Part shown: positions 43,332 through 53,656 of the stretch, one piece after another | Position numbering within the stretch: position 1 is the stretch's first letter | Layout: each line of letters begins with the position of its first letter | Assembly (NCBI GenBank): GCA_002559145.1 | Contig: NTXX01000010.1 | Location: 124,350-188,349, forward strand | DNA length: 64,000 nt | Direction of reading: 5' to 3' | Origin: Bacillus sp. AFS006103 | GTDB lineage: Bacteria; Bacillota; Bacilli; Bacillales; Cytobacillaceae | Translations under genes and position numbers: made by a program | The notes under the pieces: generated by a model | Databases searched by the model: none | Seen by the model: the letters and a program-made list of their open reading frames with translations, nothing else | Told to the model about the DNA's origin: nothing

Positions 43332-43697
43332 TTAGCGGGACAGATGTTTTTTTAATAAATAGGCCTCCATTAATTCTTGGACCTTGTTGCGGATTCTTGG
43401 ATTAAAGTAATTATGGTTTTCTTCATAGCCTTTATAAATAAACCTGTACAGTGTAAAAGCATCGTCCCGTTTTGTTTCAATTACCTGAAGTTTATTTTTT
43501 TTCATATATAGTTTAACCTCAGCCAATTCCCTCTGGATTTCCTTCATCGTTTCTTCAATCAAATCTAAATATGGTTGTTTTAATTTAAACGGACTATTTT
43601 CTATGACGGTTATATCCCGGTTTAAGATAATTAGAACCATTGGTAAATACATAGCCTTTTCCATTATATCTCGATCATCATCGGGGATTCTGGTCAT
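43332..43697 (-). CDS. yhjD: YhjD family protein
   Basis: A 121-residue soluble, helical protein beginning MTRIPDDDRDIMEKAMYLPM, with TVIENSPFKLKQPYLDLIEE and the end YFNPRIRNKVQELMEAYLLK. Length and position next to yhjE and sipV match B. subtilis YhjD (about 120). The ATG at 43697 has AAAGGTG about 11 bases upstream; a GTG 12 bases earlier is possible. The frame is open much further upstream but the extra residues look random. It is convergent with comK (22 bases between stops). Function unknown; some annotations link YhjD to sporulation. Confidence 0.8.
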   Translation of the reverse strand: MTRIPDDDRDIMEKAMYLPMVLIILNRDITVIENSPFKLKQPYLDLIEETMKEIQRELAEVKLYMKKNKLQVIETKRDDAFTLYRFIYKGYEENHNYFNPRIRNKVQELMEAYLLKKHLSR

Positions 43698-43967
43698 TTT
43701 TTCATTCACACCTTTCATCAATCGCGAACAAATGTTCCTCTTTATTTTACAAAAAAGAACCTTCAAAAGCAATAGTGCATTACATTTACAAAAACTCGTC
43801 ATTTGGCGAGTTTTATTTATTGAAATGTTCCGTTGATATATGAGAAAGTTTTTATTAATAGAAGGATATCTGATAGGGGAAAATGAATTAAATGAAGAAA
43901 CCACTAAAAAGATTCATCAGTCAAATATACAGGAGAATAAAAAACATGAATGAATAGGTGATTAACA

Positions 43968-44903
43968 ATGAGATCTGATAAACATCAAGTAAAGAAAAAA
44001 AGAAGATGGCCATCCGTTTTATTATTATTCCTACTGCTAATCGGAGCAGTGGCAGGTTATGCATATTTTCAATACCAGCAGGGTGTAAACCAATCGTTAG
44101 GAAAAATGGATAAAAAAGCTTCAAATGTTGTCTATACCTTCAAAGGACAAAAGGATCAGTACGGAGGTACGAATATCCTCTTGCTTGGAAGTGATGCAAG
44201 GGGGAAGGAAACGTCTCGTGCAGATACGATAATGATTGTTCATTATAATGAAGACAAAGGAACCTTTAAGTTAACTTCAATTATGAGGGATAGTTACCTC
44301 GATATTCCCGGGCATGGTAAGCATAAAGTTAATTCCGCATTTGCACGCGGCGGACCAGAATTAATGAGACAAACGATTAAGCAAAATTTTGATATTGACC
44401 TTCAATACTATGTCATAGTGGATTTTCAAGGCTTTGTACAACTTATAGATGAGGCATTCCCGAATGGGGTCGAGATAGATGTTGAGAAAAAAATGTCTAA
44501 AAATATTGATGTAACTCTAGAGCCAGGTCTGCAAAAATTAAATGGAAAGGAAATGCTTGGATATGTTCGCTACCGTCATGATGCCATTGGAGATTTTGGA
44601 AGGGTAGAACGCCAACAAAAGGCAGTAAAGGCGATTGGAGATCAATTGATGGGTTTCCAAACGATTCCAAAACTTCCTAAGCTAATTGGAGTCGTCAAGC
44701 CTTATGTGAATACAAATATGAACACTTCAGACATAACCTTTATGGCGAAGGATTTCTTTTCGAAGAACCGTGGAACTATTGATACGTTACGGATTCCTGT
44801 CGAAAATAGCTATTCAGATGCTCGAATAGCTGGGGAGGGAGCAGTGTTAGATATCAATGTCCCCAAAAATAAAGAAGCCCTCCATCAATTTATTACAAAA
44901 TAA
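43968..44903 (+). CDS. LytR-CpsA-Psr (LCP) family glycopolymer transferase
   Basis: A 311-residue type II membrane protein. A basic N-terminal tail and one membrane helix (SVLLLFLLLIGAVAGYAYF) precede the LCP domain: ILLLGSDARGKETSRADTIM near residue 70, SIMRDSYLDIPGHGKHKVNSAFARGG near residue 103 and YVRYRHDAIGDFGRVERQQ near residue 205. LCP enzymes transfer teichoic acid or other glycopolymers to peptidoglycan outside the membrane. It is followed by yhjE on the same strand. The substrate cannot be told from sequence, and I do not assign it to TagT, TagU or TagV. Confidence 0.92.
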   Translation: MRSDKHQVKKKRRWPSVLLLFLLLIGAVAGYAYFQYQQGVNQSLGKMDKKASNVVYTFKGQKDQYGGTNILLLGSDARGKETSRADTIMIVHYNEDKGTFKLTSIMRDSYLDIPGHGKHKVNSAFARGGPELMRQTIKQNFDIDLQYYVIVDFQGFVQLIDEAFPNGVEIDVEKKMSKNIDVTLEPGLQKLNGKEMLGYVRYRHDAIGDFGRVERQQKAVKAIGDQLMGFQTIPKLPKLIGVVKPYVNTNMNTSDITFMAKDFFSKNRGTIDTLRIPVENSYSDARIAGEGAVLDINVPKNKEALHQFITK

Positions 44904-44945
44904 TCATTGACAGAGCTAATTAGTAAAAAAATGAGGAGAAACCGG

Positions 44946-45611
44946 ATGGATATGGAATCACTAAAAGCGTGGTTTACGCTTGAACATATTATGAGTCTTA
45001 TTCAAGAATATCGATCCCTAGGCCCCATTCCAGGGATATTGCTTATTATCATTGAAGCGTTCCTGCCATTTCTCCCATTGTTTTTATTTGTAATGGCTAA
45101 TGCCAGTGCCTTTGGACTTTGGTTAGGATTTTTGTACTCATGGCTTGGAGCCTGTATCGGAGCATTGCTCGTATTTACGCTAATTAGAAGGTACGGGCAA
45201 AAAAGGTTATTATCCTTTTTGCCAAGGCACCCTCAGGTCCGTAAGTTAATGGACTGGGTAGATCGTCATGGTTTTGGCCCGCTCTTTTTACTGCTTTGTT
45301 TTCCATTTACACCCTCGGCTGTTGTAAACATTGTCGCTGGTCTTTCCAAAATTCGATTTTCCCAATACATGCTTGCTGTGTGTATTGGGAAAATGGTGAT
45401 GATTTTCACGATTAGTTTCGTTGGCTATGATATTCAATCCTTGCTGACGAAGCCTCTTCGGACTGTTGTAGTATTGCTTATTATATTCATTCTGTGGTTT
45501 GTAGGCAAAAGAATTGAAAACCGAATGAATAAGGGCACGGAAACTGACCATAATGGTGAAATAGATAGAAACTATAAGCAGGAGAAACGGAGGAGCTTTA
45601 ATGAAGATTGA
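44946..45611 (+). CDS. yhjE: TVP38/TMEM64 (DedA-like) membrane protein YhjE
   Basis: A 221-residue membrane protein with about five hydrophobic segments. The SNARE-associated/VTT domain is recognised by EAFLPFLPLFLFVMANASAFG near residue 40, YSWLGACIGALLVFTLIRRYG near 70 and FPFTPSAVVNIVAGLSKIRF near 120. The ATG at 44946 has GAGGAGA upstream. It overlaps the signal peptidase gene by 11 bases, so they are coupled as yhjE-sipV in B. subtilis. VTT proteins are implicated in lipid scrambling or flipping; the substrate here is unknown. Confidence 0.9.
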   Translation: MDMESLKAWFTLEHIMSLIQEYRSLGPIPGILLIIIEAFLPFLPLFLFVMANASAFGLWLGFLYSWLGACIGALLVFTLIRRYGQKRLLSFLPRHPQVRKLMDWVDRHGFGPLFLLLCFPFTPSAVVNIVAGLSKIRFSQYMLAVCIGKMVMIFTISFVGYDIQSLLTKPLRTVVVLLIIFILWFVGKRIENRMNKGTETDHNGEIDRNYKQEKRRSFNED

Positions 45612-46155
45612 ATGGAAAAAGGAAGGTATCGAATGGGCTAAGGCTTTTGCGATTGGAATCATTATTTTTGCTTTTATTCGCACATTTTTCTTTTCAAATT
45701 ATGTAGTAGAAGGCGAATCAATGATGCCGACGTTGCAGGATGGGAACAAGCTAGTAGTTAACAAGCTTGGTTATCAAGTTGGTGAATTGAACAGGTTTGA
45801 TGTGATTGTGTTTCATGCCAATGAAAAAGAGGATTTTGTCAAACGTATTATTGGGCTTCCTGGGGATAAGATCGAATATCGTGATGATGTATTGTATATC
45901 AATGGTCACAAGTATGAAGAGCCATTTTTAAATGTTTATAAACAAAAGTCACCGGGAATCAGGATAACGGGAGATTTCAGTTTAATGGAAATTACCGGTG
46001 AAAATACAGTCCCTGATGGGAAATTATTTGTCCTAGGTGATAATCGATTAGGTAGTTGGGACAGCCGTCAATTCGGTTTCATTTCAGCAAGTCAAGTTGT
46101 CGGTAAAGTTGATTTACGCTACTGGCCATTAAACGAAATGGACGTACATTTTTAA
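45601..46155 (+). CDS. sipV: Type I signal peptidase (SipV-like)
   Basis: A 184-residue signal peptidase. An N-terminal membrane anchor (AKAFAIGIIIFAFIRTFFF) is followed by the catalytic serine in GESMMPTL (near residue 40), the catalytic lysine in VKRIIGLPGD (near residue 80) and the box GDNRLGSWDSRQFGFI near residue 146. It removes signal peptides from secreted proteins on the outer face of the membrane. In B. subtilis sipV follows yhjE, which is the reason for the symbol; sequence alone would only say lepB family. A terminator follows. Confidence 0.9.
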   Translation: MKIEWKKEGIEWAKAFAIGIIIFAFIRTFFFSNYVVEGESMMPTLQDGNKLVVNKLGYQVGELNRFDVIVFHANEKEDFVKRIIGLPGDKIEYRDDVLYINGHKYEEPFLNVYKQKSPGIRITGDFSLMEITGENTVPDGKLFVLGDNRLGSWDSRQFGFISASQVVGKVDLRYWPLNEMDVHF

Positions 46156-46175
46156 ATAAATAGATGTAGTAAAGA

Positions 46176-46202
46176 GCACGATTATTCAATCGTGTTTTTT
46201 TG
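46176..46202 (+). terminator. Rho-independent terminator after the signal peptidase gene
   Basis: CACGAT and ATCGTG pair around TATTCA, followed by T7. Confidence 0.75.
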
Positions 46203-46330
46203 ATTTTATATGTTAGAATTACCATTTCTGGCTCTAATCTGTTTGATAGTAATCCAAACGTTTGTGCTTATTTTATGGTAGAATGAAAGATACAAAGTTT
46301 ATGAGTGGTTGTGGAAAGCGAGGTTTTAAT

Positions 46331-49300
46331 ATGTCATTAAGAATGGTAATCGGGCGGTCAGGAAGCGGCAAAACAGCTATGTTTCTGGACGAAATAAAGA
46401 AGCGGCTTGAGGAAAATCCCGAGGGGGCACCGATTATTTATATTGTTCCGGAACAGATGACGTTTTTATCTGAATATCGCTTGGCAACGGACCCGGCAAT
46501 TGGTGGAATGATTCGTGCTCAAGTCTATAGTTTTTCTCGCTTGGCGTGGCGTATCTTGCAAGAAACAGGCGGAATTAGCCGAACTCATTTAAGCAGTGTC
46601 GGGATGAGTATGTTAATTCGTAAAATTATCGAAGAGCAAAAGGATCAACTAAAGCTTTTTCAACGAGCTGCAGATAAGAATGGTTTTATCAAGCAGCTTG
46701 AACAAATGATAACCGAATTTAAACGTTACTGCATTAGTCCAGATGAACTAATTCAAGGTTTTTCCAAAGCAGATGGAGAAGCAACGGAGGCTAATGCACT
46801 CAATGATAAACTTAAGGATCTAGAAATTATCTATAAAAAGTTCGAAGACGAAGTTTTTGGTAAATATATTGATTCGGAGGATTACTTTCAACTCCTGTCG
46901 GAGAAAGTGTCCTTCTCAACCTATTTAAAAAATGCAGAAATATATATTGATGGTTTTTATAGTTTTTCACCGCAGGAATATCAAGTAATGCTGGAATTGA
47001 TGAAGCATTGCAAAAACGTATCAGTCGCACTGACGACAGATCAGGACTCCGTTGATTCCCCGCCGGACGAGCTCGATTTGTTCCGCTTATCTGGTGATAC
47101 TAGCTATTCACTCTATGATTTAGCTAAAGCGAATGGTATTGAAATTGAGCCGATAGTCGTTCTTAAAGAACAAAAAAAATGGACTGAGCCGTCGCTGGGT
47201 CATTTTGAAGAAAACTTTGATGCACGCCCTATCAAATCTTATTTTGGTGAGACAAAAATTACAATTTGCCAAGCGGTAAACCGTCGAGCTGAGATTGAAG
47301 GGATTGCCAGAGAGATTCGCCATTTGGTCAGGACAAAAGGATACCGTTACCGGGAAATTGCATTATTAATCCGGAATGGCGGGGATTATCATGAAATTGT
47401 TGAACCGGTTTTCGACGATTATCAGATTCCCTATTTTATTGATCAAAAAAGAACCATGCTGAACCATCCGCTGATTGAGTTAATTCGCTCAAGCCTTGAA
47501 GTCATTAATTCCTTCTGGCGCTATGAACCGGTGTTTAGAGCAATTAAGACAGAACTGTTATACCCTCTCCAGGAAAATCCTGCAAAAATGCGTGAGAAAA
47601 TGGACAAACTAGAAAATTATTGTTTAGCATACGGAATTAACGGAAGTAAATGGACGAAAAAGGATCGCTGGAGTTATCGGCGGATTAGAGGGCTGGAATT
47701 AGAAGTAAACTCTCAAACTGATGCGGAAAGAGAAATGGAACAAGAGTTAAATGAATTAAAGCTTATGGTAAGTGCACCGTTATTACGGCTATCAAGACGC
47801 TTGAAAAAGGCTGATTCCGGACGAAAACTCTGCGAAGCCATCTATTTATTACTAGAGGAATTGGATGTCCCGGCCAAGCTTGAAAAATGGAAAGCAGCTG
47901 CTGATGAACAAGGCAATCTTGTAAAAATGCGTGAGCATGAACAAGTATGGAATGCAGTAATCGATCTTCTTGACCAATATGTAGAAATACTTGGAGAAGA
48001 GCCAATCAAACTAAAGGAATTTGCTGCAGTTCTAGAGTCAGGATTTGAATCCTTACATTTTTCACTTATTCCGCCGGCACTTGATCAGGTGTTAATTGGG
48101 GATTTAGAAAAATCAAGGCTGAATGATATGAAGGTCGTTTTCGTAGTTGGTGTCAGTGAGGGAATTTTGCCTGCGAAAATATCGGATGAAGGAATCCTCT
48201 CTGATGAAGACAGGGAAATGCTCCTTGCAACAGGTGTCAAAATTGCGCCAAGCAGCAAGACGCGTTTACTCGATGAAAATTTTCTGGCATATAAAGCTTT
48301 TACAGCACCGTCAAAATTTCTTTATGTTAGTTATCCATTGGCGAATGATGAAGGAAAAGCGTTAATTCCATCTTCGTATATTAAGAGAATAAAAGATATG
48401 TTTCCTGATGCGTTGGAGTTATTCTATGTGACAGATCCGTCATCAGTGTCGGAGCCCAGTCAACTAAGCTTTATTTCAAATTTTACGACGACGTTATCCT
48501 ACCTTAATGCACAGCTTCAATGGAAAAAGAGAGGGTATCCAATTTCAGATTTATGGTGGGATGTATATAACTATTACCTTAGGAGCTCAGGAAGGGATAA
48601 AGCCCTAAAAGTGTTTTCGAGTCTTTTTTATTCAAACACAGCTGTCCAACTCTCTAAAGGTACAGCAGATGAATTATATGGTGAGACCATACAAGCCAGT
48701 GTTTCGAGGATGGAGCTATATAACTCCTGTGCTTTTTCTCATTTCGCTCAGCACGGTCTTAAGCTTCGAGATCGGAAAGTTTTTCGCTTAGAGGCTCCGG
48801 ATATTGGGGAACTATTTCATGCAGCATTAAAGCAGATAGCTGATATTGTTAATGAACAGAATCTTTCTTGGGCTGAGCTTTCGAGGAAGCAATGTGAAGA
48901 CCTATCGAAGGAAGCAGTCAAATCGATAGCACCTAAGCTGCAAAACGAAATATTGTTAAGCTCGGAGCGCCATCATTATATTAAACGAAAATTGGAGCAA
49001 ATTATTACCCGGGCATCTGTCGTGTTGAGTGAGCACGCTAAAGTAAGTGGTTTCTCACCGATTGGTTTGGAACTAGGATTTGGACCAAATGGAAAACTGC
49101 CGCCATTATCATTTTCTCTAAAGAATGGAAAACGAATGGAATTGGCGGGCAGAATAGACAGAGTTGATCAGGCAAAAGGGGAAGACGATAGCGTCTTTTT
49201 ACGGGTTATCGATTATAAATCGAGTGAAAAGGATATCAATTTTAATGAAGTATATTATGGACTTGCCCTGCAAATGTTAACCTATCTTGATATTGTCATG

Positions 49301-49822
49301 ACCCATTCAAATCAATTGGTAGAAATGAAAGCCAGTCCTGCTGGCGTTCTCTATTTCCATGTTCATAATCCATTCATTAATACTTCTAAAATGCTGACGA
49401 TAGATGAGATAGAAACGGAAATGATGAAAAAGTTTAAAATGAATGGATTAATGCTAAGTGACCAAAATGTAATTCGGCTTATGGACAAGACACTTGAATC
49501 AGGTGATTCGCAAATTATTGCAGCTGGTATCAAAAAAGACGGGAATTTATCAAAAAGGTCCAAGGTGGCCAGTTTATCAGAATTTGACAACCTGAAAACT
49601 TATGTTCGAAAATTATACGAGAAAACAGGTAATGCCATTATTGATGGGCAAATAGACATCGCACCTTATCAATTAAAGGATAAAACGCCTTGTACGTTCT
49701 GCTCCTTTAAATCGGTCTGTCAATTCGATGAAACGATTGAAGCGAATCAATTTCGGGTTCTCACACCCCACTCAAAGGATGATGTTTTGGACTTAATTAG
49801 GAAGGAGGTGCGTGAATCATGA
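46331..49822 (+). CDS. addB: Helicase-exonuclease AddAB subunit AddB
   Basis: A 1163-residue protein (B. subtilis AddB 1166). N-terminal Walker A GRSGSGKTAM (residues 8-17). C-terminal nuclease domain with GRIDRVDQAK and VIDYKSS (near residue 970). Four cysteines for the iron-sulfur cluster: one in NSCAFSHF near residue 800 and three in CTFCSFKSVC near 1121, the same positions as in B. subtilis. The ATG at 46331 has GAGG eight bases upstream. AddAB unwinds and resects double-strand breaks until Chi. Its end overlaps addA by four bases. Confidence 0.96.
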   Translation: MSLRMVIGRSGSGKTAMFLDEIKKRLEENPEGAPIIYIVPEQMTFLSEYRLATDPAIGGMIRAQVYSFSRLAWRILQETGGISRTHLSSVGMSMLIRKIIEEQKDQLKLFQRAADKNGFIKQLEQMITEFKRYCISPDELIQGFSKADGEATEANALNDKLKDLEIIYKKFEDEVFGKYIDSEDYFQLLSEKVSFSTYLKNAEIYIDGFYSFSPQEYQVMLELMKHCKNVSVALTTDQDSVDSPPDELDLFRLSGDTSYSLYDLAKANGIEIEPIVVLKEQKKWTEPSLGHFEENFDARPIKSYFGETKITICQAVNRRAEIEGIAREIRHLVRTKGYRYREIALLIRNGGDYHEIVEPVFDDYQIPYFIDQKRTMLNHPLIELIRSSLEVINSFWRYEPVFRAIKTELLYPLQENPAKMREKMDKLENYCLAYGINGSKWTKKDRWSYRRIRGLELEVNSQTDAEREMEQELNELKLMVSAPLLRLSRRLKKADSGRKLCEAIYLLLEELDVPAKLEKWKAAADEQGNLVKMREHEQVWNAVIDLLDQYVEILGEEPIKLKEFAAVLESGFESLHFSLIPPALDQVLIGDLEKSRLNDMKVVFVVGVSEGILPAKISDEGILSDEDREMLLATGVKIAPSSKTRLLDENFLAYKAFTAPSKFLYVSYPLANDEGKALIPSSYIKRIKDMFPDALELFYVTDPSSVSEPSQLSFISNFTTTLSYLNAQLQWKKRGYPISDLWWDVYNYYLRSSGRDKALKVFSSLFYSNTAVQLSKGTADELYGETIQASVSRMELYNSCAFSHFAQHGLKLRDRKVFRLEAPDIGELFHAALKQIADIVNEQNLSWAELSRKQCEDLSKEAVKSIAPKLQNEILLSSERHHYIKRKLEQIITRASVVLSEHAKVSGFSPIGLELGFGPNGKLPPLSFSLKNGKRMELAGRIDRVDQAKGEDDSVFLRVIDYKSSEKDINFNEVYYGLALQMLTYLDIVMTHSNQLVEMKASPAGVLYFHVHNPFINTSKMLTIDEIETEMMKKFKMNGLMLSDQNVIRLMDKTLESGDSQIIAAGIKKDGNLSKRSKVASLSEFDNLKTYVRKLYEKTGNAIIDGQIDIAPYQLKDKTPCTFCSFKSVCQFDETIEANQFRVLTPHSKDDVLDLIRKEVRES

Positions 49823-52800
49823 GTAATTTCGGAATACCACCAAAGCCTGAAAATGTGACATGGACTGATGATCAGTGGAAAGCAATTATGGCTAGGGATA
49901 GAGATATCTTAGTTGCTGCAGCAGCAGGTTCGGGAAAAACGGCTGTCTTAGTGGAAAGAATTATCCAAAAAATTCTTTCAAAAGAAGCCCCGATTGATGT
50001 GGATGAATTATTGGTGGTAACCTTTACGAACGCATCTGCAGCAGAAATGCGCCATCGGGTTGGAGAAGCGTTAGAAAAAGCGATAGATGAAGATCCATGG
50101 TCGCGGCATCTAAGAAAGCAACTCAGTTTATTGAATAAAGCCTCTATCTCAACACTTCATTCCTTTTGCATGGAGGTCATTCGAAAATATTATTACTTAA
50201 TCGATGTTGATCCCGGGTTTCGAATTGCCGATGATACAGAGGCACAGTTAATCCGAGATGAAGTGATGGATGAATTATTTGAAGAGGAATATGGAAAAAA
50301 GGAAAATGAGTCCTTCTTCACCTTGGTTGATTCATTTACCAGTGATCGAAGTGATGCTGCATTAATGGATATTGTTCGGTCTATTTATGATTTTGCTCGG
50401 TCAAATCCTTTGCCAGACCAGTATTTGCAGTCCATCATTTCTATGTATGAAGTTTCATCGATTCATAATATAGCGGACCTAACCTTTATGGAGGCACTTC
50501 TTTTTGATATTGAACTTCAATTAGGAGCTGCTAAGGAATTGATTAAGCGAGGAATGGAAGTTACAAAGCTCCCAGGCGGACCGGCCCCGAGAGCCGAAAA
50601 TTTTCTGGATGACTTAACAATGATTGATACTCTTCTGCTTGCCAAGGATGACTCTTGGGAAACACTTTATCAAGCAATGCAGAACTGGTCCTTTTCACGA
50701 GCAAAACAGGTCAAAGGTGATCACTATGATAAAGAACTTACTGAGAAAGCCCAAAAACTTCGCGATAAAGCAAAGAAAAAACTACAAGATTTAAAAGAGG
50801 AGTTATTTTCCCGAAGACCTGAAAGCTTTTTACGAGATATGGCAGAAATGCGACCGTTAATAGAAACGTTGGTTCATCTTGTGAAGGAATTTTCACAGCG
50901 ATTTGAAAAGGTAAAGAGAGAAAAAGGGATCGTAGATTACGCAGATTTAGAGCATTACTGCCTCGGAATTTTGACAAAGGAAATCTCAACAGAAGGAGAA
51001 TTTCTTCCATCGGAGGCAGCACTCGCTTACCAAAGGCATTTTAAAGAGGTCTATTGCGATGAATATCAAGATACAAATATGGTCCAGGAAACTATCTTAA
51101 AACTTGTAACAAAGAAAGATGAGCACAATGGTAATATGTTTATGGTTGGGGATGTTAAGCAATCCATTTACCGTTTTCGGTTAGCTGAGCCGAACCTTTT
51201 CTTAGGCAAGTATAACCGCTTTAAAGTAGACGGTGATTCTACAGGGCTTCGGATTGATCTTGCACGAAATTTTCGTAGCCGAAAAGAAGTGCTCGATGCA
51301 ACTAATTATTTATTTAAACAAATTATGGGAATCAAAGTGGGCGAAATTGAATATGATGAGGCGGCTGAATTGCGTGCCGGTGCACCGTATCCAGAAGATG
51401 AGCCCTATCCGGTAGAACTGCTGCTTATTAATCAAAATGTTAAAGATAATGGTTCGGATGATACAGCCGAGGCAGAGACAGAGGTACAAGTTCCAGAGGA
51501 ATTTGACGCGGCAGGTTTAGAACAATCCCAACTAGAAGCCCGGGTAATTGCTTTGAAAATTAAGGAACTAGTCGCAAGTGGAACACCAGTATATAATACA
51601 AAAACAAAATCCAATCGGCCACTTATGTACCGAGATACGGTAATCCTGCTTCGTTCAATGACTTGGGCGCCACAAATCATTGAAGAGTTCAAGCAGCAAG
51701 GGATCCCTATTTATGCGAACCTATCGACAGGTTATTTTAATGCAACTGAAGTGGCAATCATGATTTCACTACTAAGAGTTATTGATAATCCATTCCAAGA
51801 TATCCCGCTAGCAGCTGTCTTACGATCACCCATCGTTGGGTTGAACGAAGAAGAACTGTCAAAAATCCGTATTCATCAGAAGCGTGGTTCTTTTTGGGAG
51901 GCTGTTAGCGCATTTTGTAGGAGTAAGGAGGCTCAAAATACGGCCGTATTTTACGAAAAAATTCGCCGCTTTAATGACCTTCTGACAGAGTGGCGGTCAA
52001 TGGCAAGACAAGGTTCGTTGGCCGAGTTAATTTGGCAGCTTTACCGCGATACTCAATTTTATGATTTTGTTGGCGGTTTACCAGGGGGTAAGCAGCGACA
52101 AGCTAATTTACGAGCACTCTACGACCGAGCTAGACAATACGAGCAAACATCCTTTCGTGGACTTTTCAGGTTTCTTCGCTTTATCGAAAGAATGATTGAA
52201 AGAGGAGACGATCTAGGGGCAGCAAGGGCACTCGGTGAGCAAGAAGACGTGGTTCGGATTATGACCATCCATAGTAGTAAAGGACTGGAATTTCCTGTTG
52301 TATTCATGGCGGGAATGGCACGAACTTTTAATATGGCCGATGTTCGTAAACCATATATGCTCGATAAAGAATACGGATTTGCATCTAAGTATGTAAACGC
52401 GGAAAAAAGAATTTCATATCCTTCCTTACCACAAATTGCTTTTAAACGAAAAAAGAAAATGGAGATGCTCGCGGAAGAAATGCGCGTGCTATATGTGGGA
52501 ATGACAAGGGCGAAGGAAAAACTGTATTTAACCGCAACTCTGAAGGATTCGCTAAAAAAATTCGACCAATGGAATGACGTTGTTTCTAACACAGAGTGGT
52601 TGTTAAAGGATTATGAACGGGCAGCTGTTACAAGCTATATTGATTGGATCGGACCAGCGCTTGTCCGCCATCACGATGCCAGTGAATTAAGGCTTGGCGG
52701 TACGGGAAATGTCCTTGTTCCAGAGGAAATTAGTAATCATTCTTCTTTATGGAAAGTTTCACAAATAAGTGCAGATGAAATAAAGAAGAAGGAAATAGAT

Positions 52801-53607
52801 GCAGGAATGAAAGAAGACCAATTTCTTGAACTGGTCCAAAAAGGGGAGTATATCCCGACCACTTCTCCATTTCTGGACGAAATCAAGACGCGCTTAGACT
52901 GGGAGTATTCCTTTCCAAATGCTGCTGTCCATCGTTCGAAGCAATCTGTTTCTGAAATGAAACGCCAAAGAGAAATAGCAGATGAACAAAGTGGGACGGA
53001 CCTAGTGAAACACTTTAAAAAGTCGATTGTTAAACGTCCGAAGTTTATGCAGGAAAAACAATTAAGTCCTGCTGAACGTGGTTCGGCCATGCATATGGTC
53101 ATGCAGCATGTAGATTTAACTAAATCGGTTAGTCAAGACTCTCTTCAGGAACAGGTAACATGGATGCTGACCAATGAATTATTAACTCCTGAACAAGCTG
53201 AGATTATTGACACTCATTTAATTGTGCAATTCTTTCAATCAGAGTTAGGAAATCGATATTTTAACGCCAGGTCAATCAACCGAGAGGTGCCCTTTACACT
53301 TTCCATGGCTGCTCAGGATGTGTACCCTGCTTGGGAAAATGAGGAAGAATCTGTGTTTGTTCAAGGAATCATTGACTGCGTTTTTGAGGATGAAAAAGGT
53401 CTTGTTTTGGTTGATTATAAATCAGATCGAATTTCTGACCGCTATAAAGGCGGGTTTGAACAAGCGAAAACCATCCTTGAAGACCGATACAAGTTGCAAA
53501 TTAATTTATATACAAGAGCAATCGAACAAATTTGGAAGAAAAAGGTCACAGAACGGTATTTATTTTTCTTTGATGGGGCCCATATTTTAAAGGTTAAAAA
53601 AGATTAA
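49819..53607 (+). CDS. addA: Helicase-exonuclease AddAB subunit AddA
   Basis: A 1262-residue UvrD/RecB-like helicase-nuclease (B. subtilis AddA 1232). Walker A AAAAGSGKTAVLVERI near residue 33, LLVVTFTNASAAEM (motif Ia), YCDEYQDTNMVQE (motif II) near residue 412, VGDVKQSIYRFRLAEP (motif III), MTIHSSKGLEFPVVFM (motif V) and LYVGMTRAKEKLYL (motif VI). The C-terminal nuclease motif GIIDCVFEDEKGLVLVDYKSD lies near 1180-1200. It is translationally coupled to addB (ATGA overlap) and followed by a terminator shared with gerPF. It is the 3'-5' motor and one of two nucleases of AddAB. Confidence 0.97.
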   Translation: MSNFGIPPKPENVTWTDDQWKAIMARDRDILVAAAAGSGKTAVLVERIIQKILSKEAPIDVDELLVVTFTNASAAEMRHRVGEALEKAIDEDPWSRHLRKQLSLLNKASISTLHSFCMEVIRKYYYLIDVDPGFRIADDTEAQLIRDEVMDELFEEEYGKKENESFFTLVDSFTSDRSDAALMDIVRSIYDFARSNPLPDQYLQSIISMYEVSSIHNIADLTFMEALLFDIELQLGAAKELIKRGMEVTKLPGGPAPRAENFLDDLTMIDTLLLAKDDSWETLYQAMQNWSFSRAKQVKGDHYDKELTEKAQKLRDKAKKKLQDLKEELFSRRPESFLRDMAEMRPLIETLVHLVKEFSQRFEKVKREKGIVDYADLEHYCLGILTKEISTEGEFLPSEAALAYQRHFKEVYCDEYQDTNMVQETILKLVTKKDEHNGNMFMVGDVKQSIYRFRLAEPNLFLGKYNRFKVDGDSTGLRIDLARNFRSRKEVLDATNYLFKQIMGIKVGEIEYDEAAELRAGAPYPEDEPYPVELLLINQNVKDNGSDDTAEAETEVQVPEEFDAAGLEQSQLEARVIALKIKELVASGTPVYNTKTKSNRPLMYRDTVILLRSMTWAPQIIEEFKQQGIPIYANLSTGYFNATEVAIMISLLRVIDNPFQDIPLAAVLRSPIVGLNEEELSKIRIHQKRGSFWEAVSAFCRSKEAQNTAVFYEKIRRFNDLLTEWRSMARQGSLAELIWQLYRDTQFYDFVGGLPGGKQRQANLRALYDRARQYEQTSFRGLFRFLRFIERMIERGDDLGAARALGEQEDVVRIMTIHSSKGLEFPVVFMAGMARTFNMADVRKPYMLDKEYGFASKYVNAEKRISYPSLPQIAFKRKKKMEMLAEEMRVLYVGMTRAKEKLYLTATLKDSLKKFDQWNDVVSNTEWLLKDYERAAVTSYIDWIGPALVRHHDASELRLGGTGNVLVPEEISNHSSLWKVSQISADEIKKKEIDAGMKEDQFLELVQKGEYIPTTSPFLDEIKTRLDWEYSFPNAAVHRSKQSVSEMKRQREIADEQSGTDLVKHFKKSIVKRPKFMQEKQLSPAERGSAMHMVMQHVDLTKSVSQDSLQEQVTWMLTNELLTPEQAEIIDTHLIVQFFQSELGNRYFNARSINREVPFTLSMAAQDVYPAWENEEESVFVQGIIDCVFEDEKGLVLVDYKSDRISDRYKGGFEQAKTILEDRYKLQINLYTRAIEQIWKKKVTERYLFFFDGAHILKVKKD

Positions 53608-53613
53608 TCTAAT

Positions 53614-53656
53614 AAAAAATGACATAGACCATATGGGATGGTGTATGTCATTTTTT
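53614..53656. terminator. Bidirectional terminator between addA and the gerP operon
   Basis: AAAAAATGACATA and TATGTCATTTTTT form a perfect 13-base-pair stem; ACCA/TGGT inside can extend it. T runs are present on both strands. Confidence 0.88.

Noticed and set aside
43892..43957. Short plus-strand ORF of 21 codons (starts MKKPLKRF) upstream of the LCP gene
   Set aside because: No properly spaced ribosome site, no recognisable family, and the basic composition is common in AT-rich leaders.
52119..52592. 157-codon antisense frame within addA
   Set aside because: Lies completely opposite the helicase domain of addA, no ribosome site, composition typical of a shadow of a coding strand. The same applies to the antisense frames within yhaR (9420-9875), trpP, yisN-thiF and yhfA.
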